A program made the position numbers and the translations under genes. Positions 7,423 through 15,001 of a stretch of 41,202 nucleotides of DNA are shown piece after piece (positions within the stretch are counted from its first letter, which is position 1; every line of letters starts with the position of its first letter). The stretch comes from JAEZJZ01 sp964450265 (lineage in GTDB: Bacteria; Bacillota; UBA994; UBA5500): NCBI GenBank assembly GCA_964450265.1, contig CAYVCY010000004.1, forward strand, positions 1 through 41,202, read 5' to 3'. The notes below the pieces were generated by a model. The model made no database searches and was not told where the DNA came from. It worked only from the letters and a program-made list of their open reading frames with translations.

Positions 7423-7466
7423 ATGCTATCGCAGCCGGGAGGAGGGGTCAGTGATCTAGTCACAAA
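7423..7466 (-). promoter_or_regulatory. ferredoxin promoter with TTTGTGA-N5-TCACTGA site
   Basis: On the minus strand TTTGTGA-N5-TCACTGA (7448-7466) stands 19 nt upstream of TAGCAT (7423-7428), with no recognisable -35. Spacing and half-sites are identical to those at trxA (6518-6561). This arrangement supports class II activation by the Crp/Fnr protein encoded 1.3 kb away. Confidence 0.6.
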
Positions 7467-7498
7467 AAAGTGAGGCGAGGGGACTCCCCACGTCTCAC
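7463..7498 (-). terminator. intrinsic terminator of nth
   Basis: Minus-strand arms GTGAGACGTGGGG and CCCCTCGCCTCAC (one mismatch and one wobble-type position) around a short loop are followed by TTTTTT. The hairpin overlaps the nth stop codon at 7495. The core GGGGACTCCCC links it to the GGGAC hairpin family. Confidence 0.8.
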
Positions 7499-8118
7499 TC
7501 TGGGCATATGTCCCGCAGAGAACAGCTTTCGCAGGCCGGTTTGCGGGCGTGGCAGGTGCGACGACCGTGCCAGATCAGCCAATGATGGGCATCCTTCCAT
7601 TGCTCCGGTGGCAATAATGCGGTTAGATCAGCCTCTACCTTGTCCGGCGTCTTCTGCTCGGTGAGACCCAAGCGGCGGCTGACCCGGAGCACATGGGTGT
7701 CGACTGCGAAGGCGGGGATATCGAAGGCATTGGAGAGCACCACGTTGGCCGTCTTACGCCCAACGCCGGGTAGCTCCACCAGCTGTTCCAGGGTAGCTGG
7801 CACTTCTCCCCCATATTCATCCAAGAGGATGCGGCAAGTGGTCAAGATGTTCTTGGCCTTGTTGCGATAAAGCCCCACACCTTTGATCAGCAGTTCCAAT
7901 TCTTCTAGCGGCAACTCCGCCAGCGCGTCGGGGGTGGGATAACGCTCAAACAACGGGGAGGTAAGCTTGTTCACCTGTTGATCGGTAGACTGCGCGGCCA
8001 AGATAGTGGCCACCAATAGCTGCCAAGGGGTGCGGAAGTTCAATTCGCAGTGGGCCTCTGGATACCTAGCTGCTAAACGATGCATTACTTCTAGAGCATG
8101 GTCTTGATTGCTTGACAC
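7495..8118 (-). CDS. nth: endonuclease III
   Basis: A 207-residue bifunctional DNA glycosylase/AP lyase for oxidised pyrimidines. The helix-hairpin-helix LPGVGRKTANVV carries the catalytic lysine K122, and FAVDTHVLRVSRRLG carries the aspartate D140; spacing matches E. coli K120/D138. The C-terminal 4Fe-4S loop is complete, C-x6-C-x2-C-x5-C (CHARKPACESCSLRDIC). The start is GTG 8118, 6 nt after AAGGAGG. Divergent from the alkyladenine glycosylase gene, so two base-excision enzymes share one intergenic region. Confidence 0.96.
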   Translation of the reverse strand: MSSNQDHALEVMHRLAARYPEAHCELNFRTPWQLLVATILAAQSTDQQVNKLTSPLFERYPTPDALAELPLEELELLIKGVGLYRNKAKNILTTCRILLDEYGGEVPATLEQLVELPGVGRKTANVVLSNAFDIPAFAVDTHVLRVSRRLGLTEQKTPDKVEADLTALLPPEQWKDAHHWLIWHGRRTCHARKPACESCSLRDICPE

Positions 8119-8237
8119 TGGGTGCCTCCTTATTCGAATTTACCAGCTAGCGCATACTAGAATCAACGCCAGTCTGGGGCAGTCTACTACCATAATACAA
8201 GCCGTCCGGAGGGCTTGGCAAAGAGGGAGATACGTCT

Positions 8238-8852
8238 ATGCAAGTTGTCCCCAAGGACTTCTATCTTGGCCGTGATACAGCAACGATCGCCCGGGACCTG
8301 CTAGGCAAGGTGTTGGTCAGCGCTACTGAGGCTGGCCTCACTAGCGGGGTGATCGTAGAGACCGAGGCCTATCTAGGTGGCAGCGACCCGGCCAGCCATG
8401 CATTTCGCGGACCCACCCGACGCAACCAGGCTGCGTATGGACCTCCAGGCAGTAGCTATGTCTATATCAGCTACGGTATTCACCGCTGCTTCGACGTAGT
8501 CTGCCAGCTGGAGGGAACACCCGAGACAGTACTTATTCGGGGGCTACAACCGCTGGAAGGAATTGAGCTGATGCGCTCCCGCCGGGGCAGCGTGACCGAC
8601 AAAAACCTGGTCAATGGCCCCGGCAAGCTCTGCCAGGCGCTGGCTATCGGCCTGAACCTTAACGGCCACCCCTTACAGCGGTCTCCGCTCTACATGCTGG
8701 ACGGCAAGAGCCCGGACAAGATCATCGCTACCCCTCGCATCGGCATCAGTGTAGGTAAAGAGCTGCTACTGCGCTTCATTGTGTCGTCATCCGTGAAGAG
8801 TCCACTTAGCCCGAGATTAGCGACCGAAGGCGGTCATTCTGAACGAACGTGA
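8238..8852 (+). CDS. mpg: 3-methyladenine DNA glycosylase (AAG/MPG family), altered C-terminus
   Basis: Base-excision enzyme that removes alkylated purines. The core is intact: LLGKVLV, the catalytic glutamate in VIVETEAYLG, the PGSSYVYISYGIH loop, and NGPGKLCQAL. In relatives the chain ends shortly after RIGIS with a conserved PWRFY-type tail. Here the last about 25 residues (from about SSSVKSPLSPR) are encoded by the dispersed GTCATTC repeat, and the stop lies inside it. A repeat insertion therefore seems to have replaced the natural end. Start ATG 8238 follows GAGGGAGAT. Function is probably kept, because active-site residues precede the change, but this is uncertain. Confidence 0.88.
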   Translation: MQVVPKDFYLGRDTATIARDLLGKVLVSATEAGLTSGVIVETEAYLGGSDPASHAFRGPTRRNQAAYGPPGSSYVYISYGIHRCFDVVCQLEGTPETVLIRGLQPLEGIELMRSRRGSVTDKNLVNGPGKLCQALAIGLNLNGHPLQRSPLYMLDGKSPDKIIATPRIGISVGKELLLRFIVSSSVKSPLSPRLATEGGHSERT

Positions 8853-8916
8853 AGAGTCTAGTAATGCCCGTATGCACAGGCATTACTAAGCACTCTTCGC
8901 TGCGCTCAGCGTGACA
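8783..8916. repeat. dispersed GTCATTCTGAACG repeat, inverted pair, invading mpg
   Basis: A unit GTCATTCTGAACGAACGTGA (from 8833) and an inverted unit CTCTTCGCTGCGCTCAGCGTG flank a 10-bp perfect hairpin (TAGTAATGCC at 8859 and GGCATTACTA near 8880-8889). A degenerate copy, GTCGTCATCCGTGAAGAGTC, begins at 8783 inside the mpg frame. The composite supplies the mpg stop codon and the downstream spacer. Confidence 0.7.
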
Positions 8917-8973
8917 ACAGTGAGCTTATTCAGTGCATTCGAACTGTTTTTCTTCTCCCCACGTCCCTGTGGC

Positions 8974-10410
8974 TCAGTGAGTCGCTTCTATCTCCGCAAA
9001 CAGCTCCACAAAGAACCTCCCTATTTCCAGCATGCGCTCGTCGGTCAGCTCTAGCACCTCTTCGCTGTGTTCGGCGAACTGTTCCAACCCAAATGCGATA
9101 TAGTTCGGCGCAGGCCTGAACCGCTTCTCAATAATGGTATTAGCATCAATGTCCATGGTGAACCGCACGTTGGGACCATCGAGCGCACCGGTGACCGAAC
9201 CAGTGGCTTTGGTGAGACTGAAGGTGAGGATATTGTCTTCAAGTCTGACACTGCCTTCGTTGACTGCGCTGAACTCATCAAACACCTTCAGTCCAGCGAG
9301 GTACATCCACTGGCCGTCAAAGTCATATTCCAAATGCTCGCCTAACGGACTGTCATCTATCTCATAACGACAGCCGCCGATAAAGTTGTTCACCGTCACA
9401 TACCGGGTGAGTGCCTGATCTTGCAGTGTACTATAGCCGGGAGAACCGATCGGCTGCGCTTCAGCTGCAGCAATCCAGTGGGACATCACACCGCCCCCAA
9501 GAATGCGTCGATTGAGACCGTTGATGTGGTGCACGCTTTCGAACTCTTTCCCTGCAGCCAGCTGCGGGAACTGCCTAATCAATGCGGCCTCCACCTCTGC
9601 TCCGGTCGCCTGCACCTGGTAAATTCGGACTACCTGCTTACCCCGCACGGTATTCACTGTCCATGAATAATCAGGTCGTTCTCCTAACAGCAACAGATCA
9701 TCGTCCGGAGCAACCGGCTCGGGATCCGTCGATCCCTTGGAGAGATTCAACCAAAAACTCCATTTCGTTTCCGACTGCTGTGGATGCGGCTGTTGGATAA
9801 CTAAGTCTCGATCGACTAACTCGTCCGCCACTCCGCTGACTAGCTTCTCTGCAGCGCTCTTGGCCGCGTCGCGGCTGACGGCTGCGTTGCGCACCAACCC
9901 AGTGTACCCACCGCTACCCTGTATCGCCTGGGTAATCAACAGATCTTCGCCGGCATGATCATAGCAGGGTGCCCCCAGTTTCTGAGAACGCAGACTAAGG
10001 CTGATCTGAAGTTCGCGCCCGAGCGGCTTCCAGCCCAAACGCCATTCCCCTACAGAGAGGAAGAGCAGCATCGGGGTGGGCTCACCCTGGCCAAACTCGG
10101 CGCTGACAGGCGCCAACTCGGCCTGTACCCCCGCCACCTGCAGCTGCTCCAGCAACGCCTCAGTGAGCAGGTAGGTTGCTTGGTCATAACCGTTGGCCAA
10201 GGGCACCAGCCAGACCTGTTGCCAACTAGTGTCTGCATTCGCGCCGGTAAACACCATTTTAGTGGCTGAGTGCTGCCACTGGCTCTGAAACACAGTCACG
10301 AACTGCACAATCAACAGCAAACCCACCGCAAGCAGCAACAGTGGCCACCTAAACCGTTTCAGCAATCTAATCACTTCCAGACCTAAAGACTTAAGTCCAT
10401 CATATGCCAC
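8974..10410 (-). CDS. membrane-anchored protein of unknown function
   Basis: A 478-residue protein not recognised as any family. Residues 1-20 are basic, then one strong membrane segment (about 22-44, WPLLLLAVGLLLIVQFVTVF) that is not followed by a cleavage motif, so the rest is probably outside the cell. A repeated alanine-rich helical part (RDAAKSAAEKLVSGVADEL, about 175-195) and a beta-rich C-terminal half follow (GGCRYEIDDSPLGEHLEYDFDG, SVRLEDNILTFSLTKATGSVTG). Start is probably the GTG at 10410, with only a weak AAAGG upstream. It is the first gene after the 286-bp duplicated region and may be cotranscribed with nothing else. Confidence 0.65.
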   Translation of the reverse strand: MAYDGLKSLGLEVIRLLKRFRWPLLLLAVGLLLIVQFVTVFQSQWQHSATKMVFTGANADTSWQQVWLVPLANGYDQATYLLTEALLEQLQVAGVQAELAPVSAEFGQGEPTPMLLFLSVGEWRLGWKPLGRELQISLSLRSQKLGAPCYDHAGEDLLITQAIQGSGGYTGLVRNAAVSRDAAKSAAEKLVSGVADELVDRDLVIQQPHPQQSETKWSFWLNLSKGSTDPEPVAPDDDLLLLGERPDYSWTVNTVRGKQVVRIYQVQATGAEVEAALIRQFPQLAAGKEFESVHHINGLNRRILGGGVMSHWIAAAEAQPIGSPGYSTLQDQALTRYVTVNNFIGGCRYEIDDSPLGEHLEYDFDGQWMYLAGLKVFDEFSAVNEGSVRLEDNILTFSLTKATGSVTGALDGPNVRFTMDIDANTIIEKRFRPAPNYIAFGLEQFAEHSEEVLELTDERMLEIGRFFVELFAEIEATH

Positions 10411-10450
10411 CGCTTACCCTTTGACCAGAGGCGCTGCCCACTAGGCAACA

Positions 10451-10482
10451 AACAGCCGCCCCGGAAATGCGGAGCGGCTGTT
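10451..10482 (-). terminator. GC-rich hairpin upstream of the membrane-anchored gene
   Basis: Arms AACAGCCGC (10451-10459) and GCGGCTGTT (10474-10482) form a 9-bp perfect stem. On the minus strand it is followed by TGTTTGTTG, only a loose T-tract. It lies 41 bp upstream of the start of the membrane-anchored gene, so it could end transcripts coming from the thiolase operon, or act in that gene's leader. Confidence 0.4.
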
Positions 10483-10528
10483 AGATCATTCCGAGCAGTT
10501 CTTTGCGGCAGTTCAAACCGTTCCTCCT

Positions 10529-10560
10529 TGTCATTCCGAGCGCCAGCGAGGAGTCTAGGT
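10529..10560. repeat. dispersed GTCATTCCGAGCG repeat
   Basis: Sequence TGTCATTCCGAGCGCCAGCG followed by AGGAGTCTAGGTCC, a single, uninverted unit of the same family as at 1061-1140 and 37703-37740. Confidence 0.65.
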
Positions 10561-10586
10561 CCTGGGTGAGGCGCTGCGAGACGGTG

Positions 10587-11158
10587 GGACAGGCCCTGCG
10601 TGCAACAGGCACATTGGCTGCCCATTCAAGGAGCGAACGAGGATGGATCAAAGGCAGCAATTGCTTGAGTCACCCTGCCACTCTCGCTTGAGCTTAGCAA
10701 TAGAGGCCCTGCTCGGATCAGATAAACAAATTGACAGAGCGGTGACGAGTTTTGCTGCCTCCATCCGAAGTGAGCTCATCCATTAGCCCGGCAGACAGTG
10801 ACTGAGCACGCAGGCCTGGCCACCCCTCCCCCTAGGACGGTGAGGATAGGCCCACCAAAGAGGCACTGCCGAGGACAGGCCCTACGTGCAACAGGCACAT
10901 TGGCTGCCCATTCAAGGAGCGAACGAGGATGGATCAAAGGCAGCAATTGCTTGAGTCACCCTGCCACTCTCGCTTGAGCTTAGCAATAGAGGCCCTGCTC
11001 GGATCAGATAAACAAATTGACAGAGCGGTGACGAGTTTTGCTGCCTCCATCCGAAGTGAGCTCATCCATTAGCCCGGCAGACAGTGACTGAGCACGCAGG
11101 CCTGGCCACCCCTCCCCCTAGGACGGTGAGGATAGGCCCACCAAAGAGGCACTGCCGA
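10587..11158. repeat. tandem duplication of a 286-bp non-coding unit
   Basis: Bases 10587-10872 and 10873-11158 are direct copies. By eye the only difference is G versus A in CCCTGCGTGC / CCCTACGTGC. After the second copy the first six bases of the unit (GGACAG) recur before sequence diverges. The unit has no sustained frame on either strand. Near-identity implies a recent duplication or strong conservation; a collapsed or expanded assembly is another explanation. Confidence 0.9.
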
Positions 11159-11186
11159 GGACAGCCCTGCTCGCTGAAACAGCGCT

Positions 11187-11210
11187 AGACGGGGGACAGG
11201 CCCCCCGTCT
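11187..11210 (-). terminator. hairpin after the thiolase gene
   Basis: Perfect 9-bp stem AGACGGGGG / CCCCCGTCT with a 6-nt loop, 4 bp beyond the thiolase stop. There is no T-tract, so it may slow or stabilise transcript ends rather than terminate alone. It matches the GGGAC hairpin family. Confidence 0.5.
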
Positions 11211-11214
11211 CACT

Positions 11215-12399
11215 CTATGGCCGCTCCACCAGCATCGCACTACCCATGCCGCCGCCGATACAGAGGGCGGCCAGCCCGCGCTGCAGGTTCCGCCTGGCCA
11301 TCTCATGCAACAGCGTAACCAGAATTCTCGCCCCGGAGCAGCCGATGGGATGACCGAGGGCGATAGCCCCTCCGTTGACGTTGACCAGATCGGGATCGAA
11401 CCCTAGGTCTCTGACTACAGCGATCGACTGCACAGCAAAGGCCTCATTCAGCTCTGCCAGTTCTATGTCCTGAATGGACCAGCCGGCCTTAGCTAACGCC
11501 TTGCGGGTGGCAGGCTCCGGACCATAGCCCATAATCTTAGGATCAACCCCGGCAGATGCGTGAGCCTTGATAGCTGCTAGCGGAGTAATCCCAAGCTCCT
11601 TGGCTTTGTCGGCACTGAGCACCACCAACATGGCCGCCCCGTCGTTGATGCCGGAGGCGTTACCGGCGGTGACCGTTCCGTCCTCCCGGACAAAGGCAGG
11701 CCGCAGCTTGGCCAGCCCCTCCATGGTCGCGCCGCCCCGAATGTATTCATCCCGGTCAAAGATGACCGGCGAGCCTCTCCGCTGGGGAATGGACACCGGC
11801 ACAATCTCCGCCTGGAAGTGGCCGAGTTCTCTAGCCTTCTCCGCTTTATGCTGACTGTTCAAGGCGAACTGGTCCTGTTCCTGGCGGCTGATCTGCCACT
11901 GCTTAGCCATATTCTCGGCGGTGACGCCCATATGATAGTTGTTGAAGATGTCGGTCAAGCCGTCGTGAACCATGTAGTCGACCAAGGGGGTGTTGCCCAT
12001 GCGCGCACCCCATCTGGCACTCGGAGCCAAGTAGGGAGCAGCCGACATGTTTTCGGTACCACCGGCGAGGATAATTTCGGCGTCTCCGCCGGCGATAATC
12101 TGCGCTGCCAGCCCGACGGCCCGCAGGCCCGAGCCGCAAACCTTGTTCACCGTGATCGCCGGAGTGGATACCGGTGCACCAACCCCGAGCACCACTTGCC
12201 TGGCTACGTTCTGCCCCAGCCCTGCACCCAACACGTTGCCGATGATCGCTTCATCTAACTGCTCTGGCAAAATACCTGCCCGTTTAAGAGCTTCCTGCGC
12301 GGCCACTTTGCCTAACTCTACGGCGGAAATGTCCTTCAAGGAGCCGCCGAACGAGCCGATGGCAGTTCTGGCAGCCGACGCAATTACCACTTCTTTCAT
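11215..12399 (-). CDS. atoB: acetyl-CoA acetyltransferase (thiolase)
   Basis: A 394-residue thiolase II that splits acetoacetyl-CoA with CoA into two acetyl-CoA. The nucleophile C88 sits in VNKVCGSGLRAV, the histidine in GHPIGCSGAR, and the second cysteine near the C-terminus in CIGGGMGSAM. Start ATG 12399 has AAGGAGG upstream and overlaps the atoA stop by 4 nt. As the last gene of the lysine operon it receives acetoacetyl-CoA from two sources: acetoacetate activated by AtoDA, and the product of the aminotransferase. That makes acetyl-CoA the end product of the operon. Confidence 0.95.
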   Translation of the reverse strand: MKEVVIASAARTAIGSFGGSLKDISAVELGKVAAQEALKRAGILPEQLDEAIIGNVLGAGLGQNVARQVVLGVGAPVSTPAITVNKVCGSGLRAVGLAAQIIAGGDAEIILAGGTENMSAAPYLAPSARWGARMGNTPLVDYMVHDGLTDIFNNYHMGVTAENMAKQWQISRQEQDQFALNSQHKAEKARELGHFQAEIVPVSIPQRRGSPVIFDRDEYIRGGATMEGLAKLRPAFVREDGTVTAGNASGINDGAAMLVVLSADKAKELGITPLAAIKAHASAGVDPKIMGYGPEPATRKALAKAGWSIQDIELAELNEAFAVQSIAVVRDLGFDPDLVNVNGGAIALGHPIGCSGARILVTLLHEMARRNLQRGLAALCIGGGMGSAMLVERP

Positions 12400-13049
12400 T
12401 GTATAGCCTCCTTCAAGGCAATATCGTAGGACGCTTCGGTTGCCCGGGCCACGTCGGCCAAAGTGACGCCTTCCATCAGTTCAACCAAAGTAAGCCGCCC
12501 TGCCGGATACTCAAACACGCCTAGCTCGGTCACAATCATGTCCACGGCACCAAAGGCGGTCAGGGGTAGGCGGCAGCGCTTGAGAATCTTGGCCCTACCC
12601 CGGGCGGTGTGTTGCATAGCCACGATCACCTTTTTAGCACCGACCACTAGATCCATCGCGCCACCCATACCAGGAACCATCTTGCCAGGAACCATCCAGT
12701 TGGCGATACTCCCCTGCTCATCCACCTCCAGCGCCCCGAGCACGGTCACGTCGACATGACCGCCCCTGATCAAGGCGAAGGAATAGGCCGAGTCGAAGTA
12801 CATTCCCCCCGGCAACATCGAGGCCGGCTGCCCACCCGCATTAGTCAGCTCCGGATCCTCTTCGCCGGGAGCAGGAGCCGGCCCCAATCCGAGCAATCCG
12901 TTCTCAGACTGCAAGGTGACCTGAATGCTCTCCGGAATATGGTTAGCCACCAAGCCAGGGAGCCCAATGCCCAGATTGACCATATAGCCGTGCTTCAACT
13001 CCTTGGCTACCCTGGTGGCGATCAGTACTTTGACCATGTGCTCACCCAA
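12396..13049 (-). CDS. atoA: acetoacetate/butyrate-type CoA-transferase, beta subunit
   Basis: Catalytic subunit of a class I CoA-transferase, about 217 residues. It carries the glutamate that forms the thioester intermediate in LQSENGLLG (SENG motif), plus VNLGIGLPGLVANH and DLVVGAKKVIVAMQH. It moves CoA onto acetoacetate released by Kce. The start is uncertain: a TTG at 13049 sits 8 nt after AGGAGG (13058-13063), whereas the ATG at 13037 is 20 nt away and the GTG at 13058 overlaps the site. The start lies inside the end of atoD, so the two subunits are coupled. Confidence 0.93.
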   Translation of the reverse strand: MGEHMVKVLIATRVAKELKHGYMVNLGIGLPGLVANHIPESIQVTLQSENGLLGLGPAPAPGEEDPELTNAGGQPASMLPGGMYFDSAYSFALIRGGHVDVTVLGALEVDEQGSIANWMVPGKMVPGMGGAMDLVVGAKKVIVAMQHTARGRAKILKRCRLPLTAFGAVDMIVTELGVFEYPAGRLTLVELMEGVTLADVARATEASYDIALKEAIQ

Positions 13050-13704
13050 GGGCGGCACCTCCTTTCACGATGTAGTCGACTGCGGTGGCCGGGATGATCA
13101 CCAGATGGGGATCGATCTCGCCCACTTCCACCACCTGCTCGGCCTCCACGATCACCGTATCAGCTGCCAAGGCCATCAACGGGTTGAAGTTCCGGGACGA
13201 TTTACTCAGGTATACATTGCCAGACCGATCCACAATCGAACCGACCAGCAAAGCCACGTCGGCACGCAACGGCTTCTCCAAGAGATACTTGCGGCCATCG
13301 ACTTCCAAGGTCTGCTTACCTTCTTCCACCATCGTACCTACGCCGGTGGGGGTGAGGATGCCTCCTAACCCCGCTCCGGCCGCTCTAATCCGCTCCGCCA
13401 AAGTACCCTGAGGAACCAACTCGATCTCGGTCTTACCGGCCGTCATCTGCCGGCCAGTCTCTCGATTCGTCCCGATATGGGAAGCAATGATCTTTTTGAA
13501 CTGGTGGCTCACCACCATTTTGCCAACGCCCTTTGTCTCGGTCGCTGTGTCGTTGCAGATTAGAGTCAGCTCACTGGTTCCTGCCGCAACTAAAGCGTCG
13601 ACGATCCTTTCGGGGGTACCCACCCCCAGGAAACCACCGACCATCACCGTCATGCCCGGCTTGATCAGCTCGATGCACTCGCTCAGTTGAATCAATTTAT
13701 TCAT
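13042..13704 (-). CDS. atoD: acetoacetate/butyrate-type CoA-transferase, alpha subunit
   Basis: A 220-residue partner of AtoA. It has the N-terminal signature VMVGGFLGVGTPERIV and the family's ICNDTATETKGVGKM and KPLRADVALL segments. The heteromer activates acetoacetate to acetoacetyl-CoA using another acyl-CoA as donor. Start ATG 13704 follows GGGAGG. It lies 40 bp downstream of the aminotransferase and overlaps the beginning of atoA. Substrate assignment rests on the neighbours rather than on sequence. Confidence 0.94.
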   Translation of the reverse strand: MNKLIQLSECIELIKPGMTVMVGGFLGVGTPERIVDALVAAGTSELTLICNDTATETKGVGKMVVSHQFKKIIASHIGTNRETGRQMTAGKTEIELVPQGTLAERIRAAGAGLGGILTPTGVGTMVEEGKQTLEVDGRKYLLEKPLRADVALLVGSIVDRSGNVYLSKSSRNFNPLMALAADTVIVEAEQVVEVGEIDPHLVIIPATAVDYIVKGGAALG

Positions 13705-13744
13705 GGTTCAACCTCCCGCAAATGGATAGTTTCTGGCACTAGTC

Positions 13745-15001
13745 CTAGGGGACAACCGGATACTTGTGCAGCGCATAGGCCATAGCTTCGTCGATAGTCG
13801 TCAGCGCCTGCTCTAGATCCTGATCGGTATGGCGATGGCAGATATACCAATGGTGATAAGGCTGGATGAACAGTCCTCTGCGCACGGTCTGCGTGTAGAA
13901 CTCGGTGCGCCGCTCCCGATAGTGCTGATCCACTCGGTCAAAGGTGATAAAAGGCATCGGCGGAATTCCAGACACTGTCACCGGGGCATTATACTTGTCT
14001 TTGATAGCGCACAGCCGCTCCAGGAAAACTTGCCCCCGCTGCCAGATAGAATCGGTGACCTGCTCCCGCTGCAAGATCTCGATGCACTTGAGGGAAGCGA
14101 CGATTTCCAGGCTGTTCGGGAAAAAGGTGGAGCTGATGAACACGTCCTTCTCCATCACTTGCATGATCTCTTTCTTGCCCACCAAGGCACTGATCGGATA
14201 ACCGTTAGCCATGGCCTTGCCGAAGGTAGCCAGATCGGGCACCACGCCGTATCGCTCTTGAGCTCCGCCGATGGCCACCCTGAATCCGGTGCGGATCTCA
14301 TCGAAGACGAGGATCACCCCGAACTCATCGGCCAGATCCCGTACACCCTGCAGATAGCCCTCCGGTGGCGGGATAACGTCTTTGGCAGTCGGGTGGCCGA
14401 CGGGAGTGATCATGATGCAGGCCAAGTCCTGATGATGTTCCTCCAATTTTTCCCGCAGCTCGCCCAGATCCCCATACTCAAACTCCACCGTCAGATCGAG
14501 AATTTCCTGCGGCACCCCACCCGTCTGCTCGACGCACCAATCGTGCCAACCGTGATAGCCGCAGCGTAACACTTTGTTCTTGCCGGAATGACCCCTAGCC
14601 ACCCGCACGGCCATGGTGGTAACGTCGGAACCGGTTTTAGCCAAGACAACCATTTCCGCGCAGGGAATCAGCTCGATCAACTTCTCCTGCAGACGATTCT
14701 GAACCTCTTGCACCAGGGAGAAACAGAAGCCCTTTTGCATCTGCTCGATCACTGCCTGGTTGATCTCTTCTTCCACATATCCGAGGATAATCGGCCCATA
14801 GGCAGCGAGCATGTCGATGTAATCGTTACCGTCGGCATCGATGATGTGTCCACCGTAACCCCGCTCAATGAAGATGGGATACTCGCCTTCCACGAAGTTG
14901 TAAGGCCTGCGAATCCCCAGCATGCCTCCCGGGGTCTGCTTTCTGCCCTCCGCAATCAATTCCAGCGAACGCTCCAGGTTCAGTTTCTTTGCACTAATCA
15001 T
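13745..15001 (-). CDS. kat: class III aminotransferase, probable 3-aminobutyryl-CoA transaminase
   Basis: A 418-residue PLP enzyme of the class III/glutamate-1-semialdehyde aminomutase fold. PLP residues are visible: D234 in LVFDEIRTGFR and Schiff-base lysine K262 in TFGKAMANGYP; GYHGWHDW (148-155) stacks on the cofactor. The start overlaps kamE by 8 nt, so it is a bona fide operon member. An acyl-CoA beta-transaminase (Kat) replacing the ammonia-lyase Kal was described from the lysine cluster of Candidatus Cloacamonas acidaminovorans. No kal exists in this operon, so the same role is inferred: 3-aminobutyryl-CoA plus 2-oxoglutarate to acetoacetyl-CoA plus glutamate. A different amino substrate remains possible. 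Confidence 0.8.
   Translation of the reverse strand: MISAKKLNLERSLELIAEGRKQTPGGMLGIRRPYNFVEGEYPIFIERGYGGHIIDADGNDYIDMLAAYGPIILGYVEEEINQAVIEQMQKGFCFSLVQEVQNRLQEKLIELIPCAEMVVLAKTGSDVTTMAVRVARGHSGKNKVLRCGYHGWHDWCVEQTGGVPQEILDLTVEFEYGDLGELREKLEEHHQDLACIMITPVGHPTAKDVIPPPEGYLQGVRDLADEFGVILVFDEIRTGFRVAIGGAQERYGVVPDLATFGKAMANGYPISALVGKKEIMQVMEKDVFISSTFFPNSLEIVASLKCIEILQREQVTDSIWQRGQVFLERLCAIKDKYNAPVTVSGIPPMPFITFDRVDQHYRERRTEFYTQTVRRGLFIQPYHHWYICHRHTDQDLEQALTTIDEAMAYALHKYPVVP

Larger units (their letters stand above)
10411..11214. other. 804-bp non-coding interval
   Basis: No convincing gene lies between the thiolase and the membrane-anchored protein. From left to right it contains a hairpin (10451-10482), a copy of the GTCATTC repeat (10529-10560), two tandem copies of a 286-bp sequence (10587-11158), and a GGGAC-type hairpin (11187-11210). 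Frames inside are short and lack ribosome binding sites. No known riboswitch, T-box, tmRNA, SRP or RNase P signature was recognised. Confidence 0.7.

Noticed and set aside
8238..8852. mpg as a frameshifted pseudogene
   Set aside because: The frame is open from a good start through all active-site segments. Only the tail is replaced by repeat sequence, so it may well be functional.
10587..11158. The tandem copies as a CRISPR array or a known structured RNA
   Set aside because: There are only two copies, 286 bp each, without spacers. No T-box, SAM, cobalamin, SRP, tmRNA or RNase P signatures were found on either strand.
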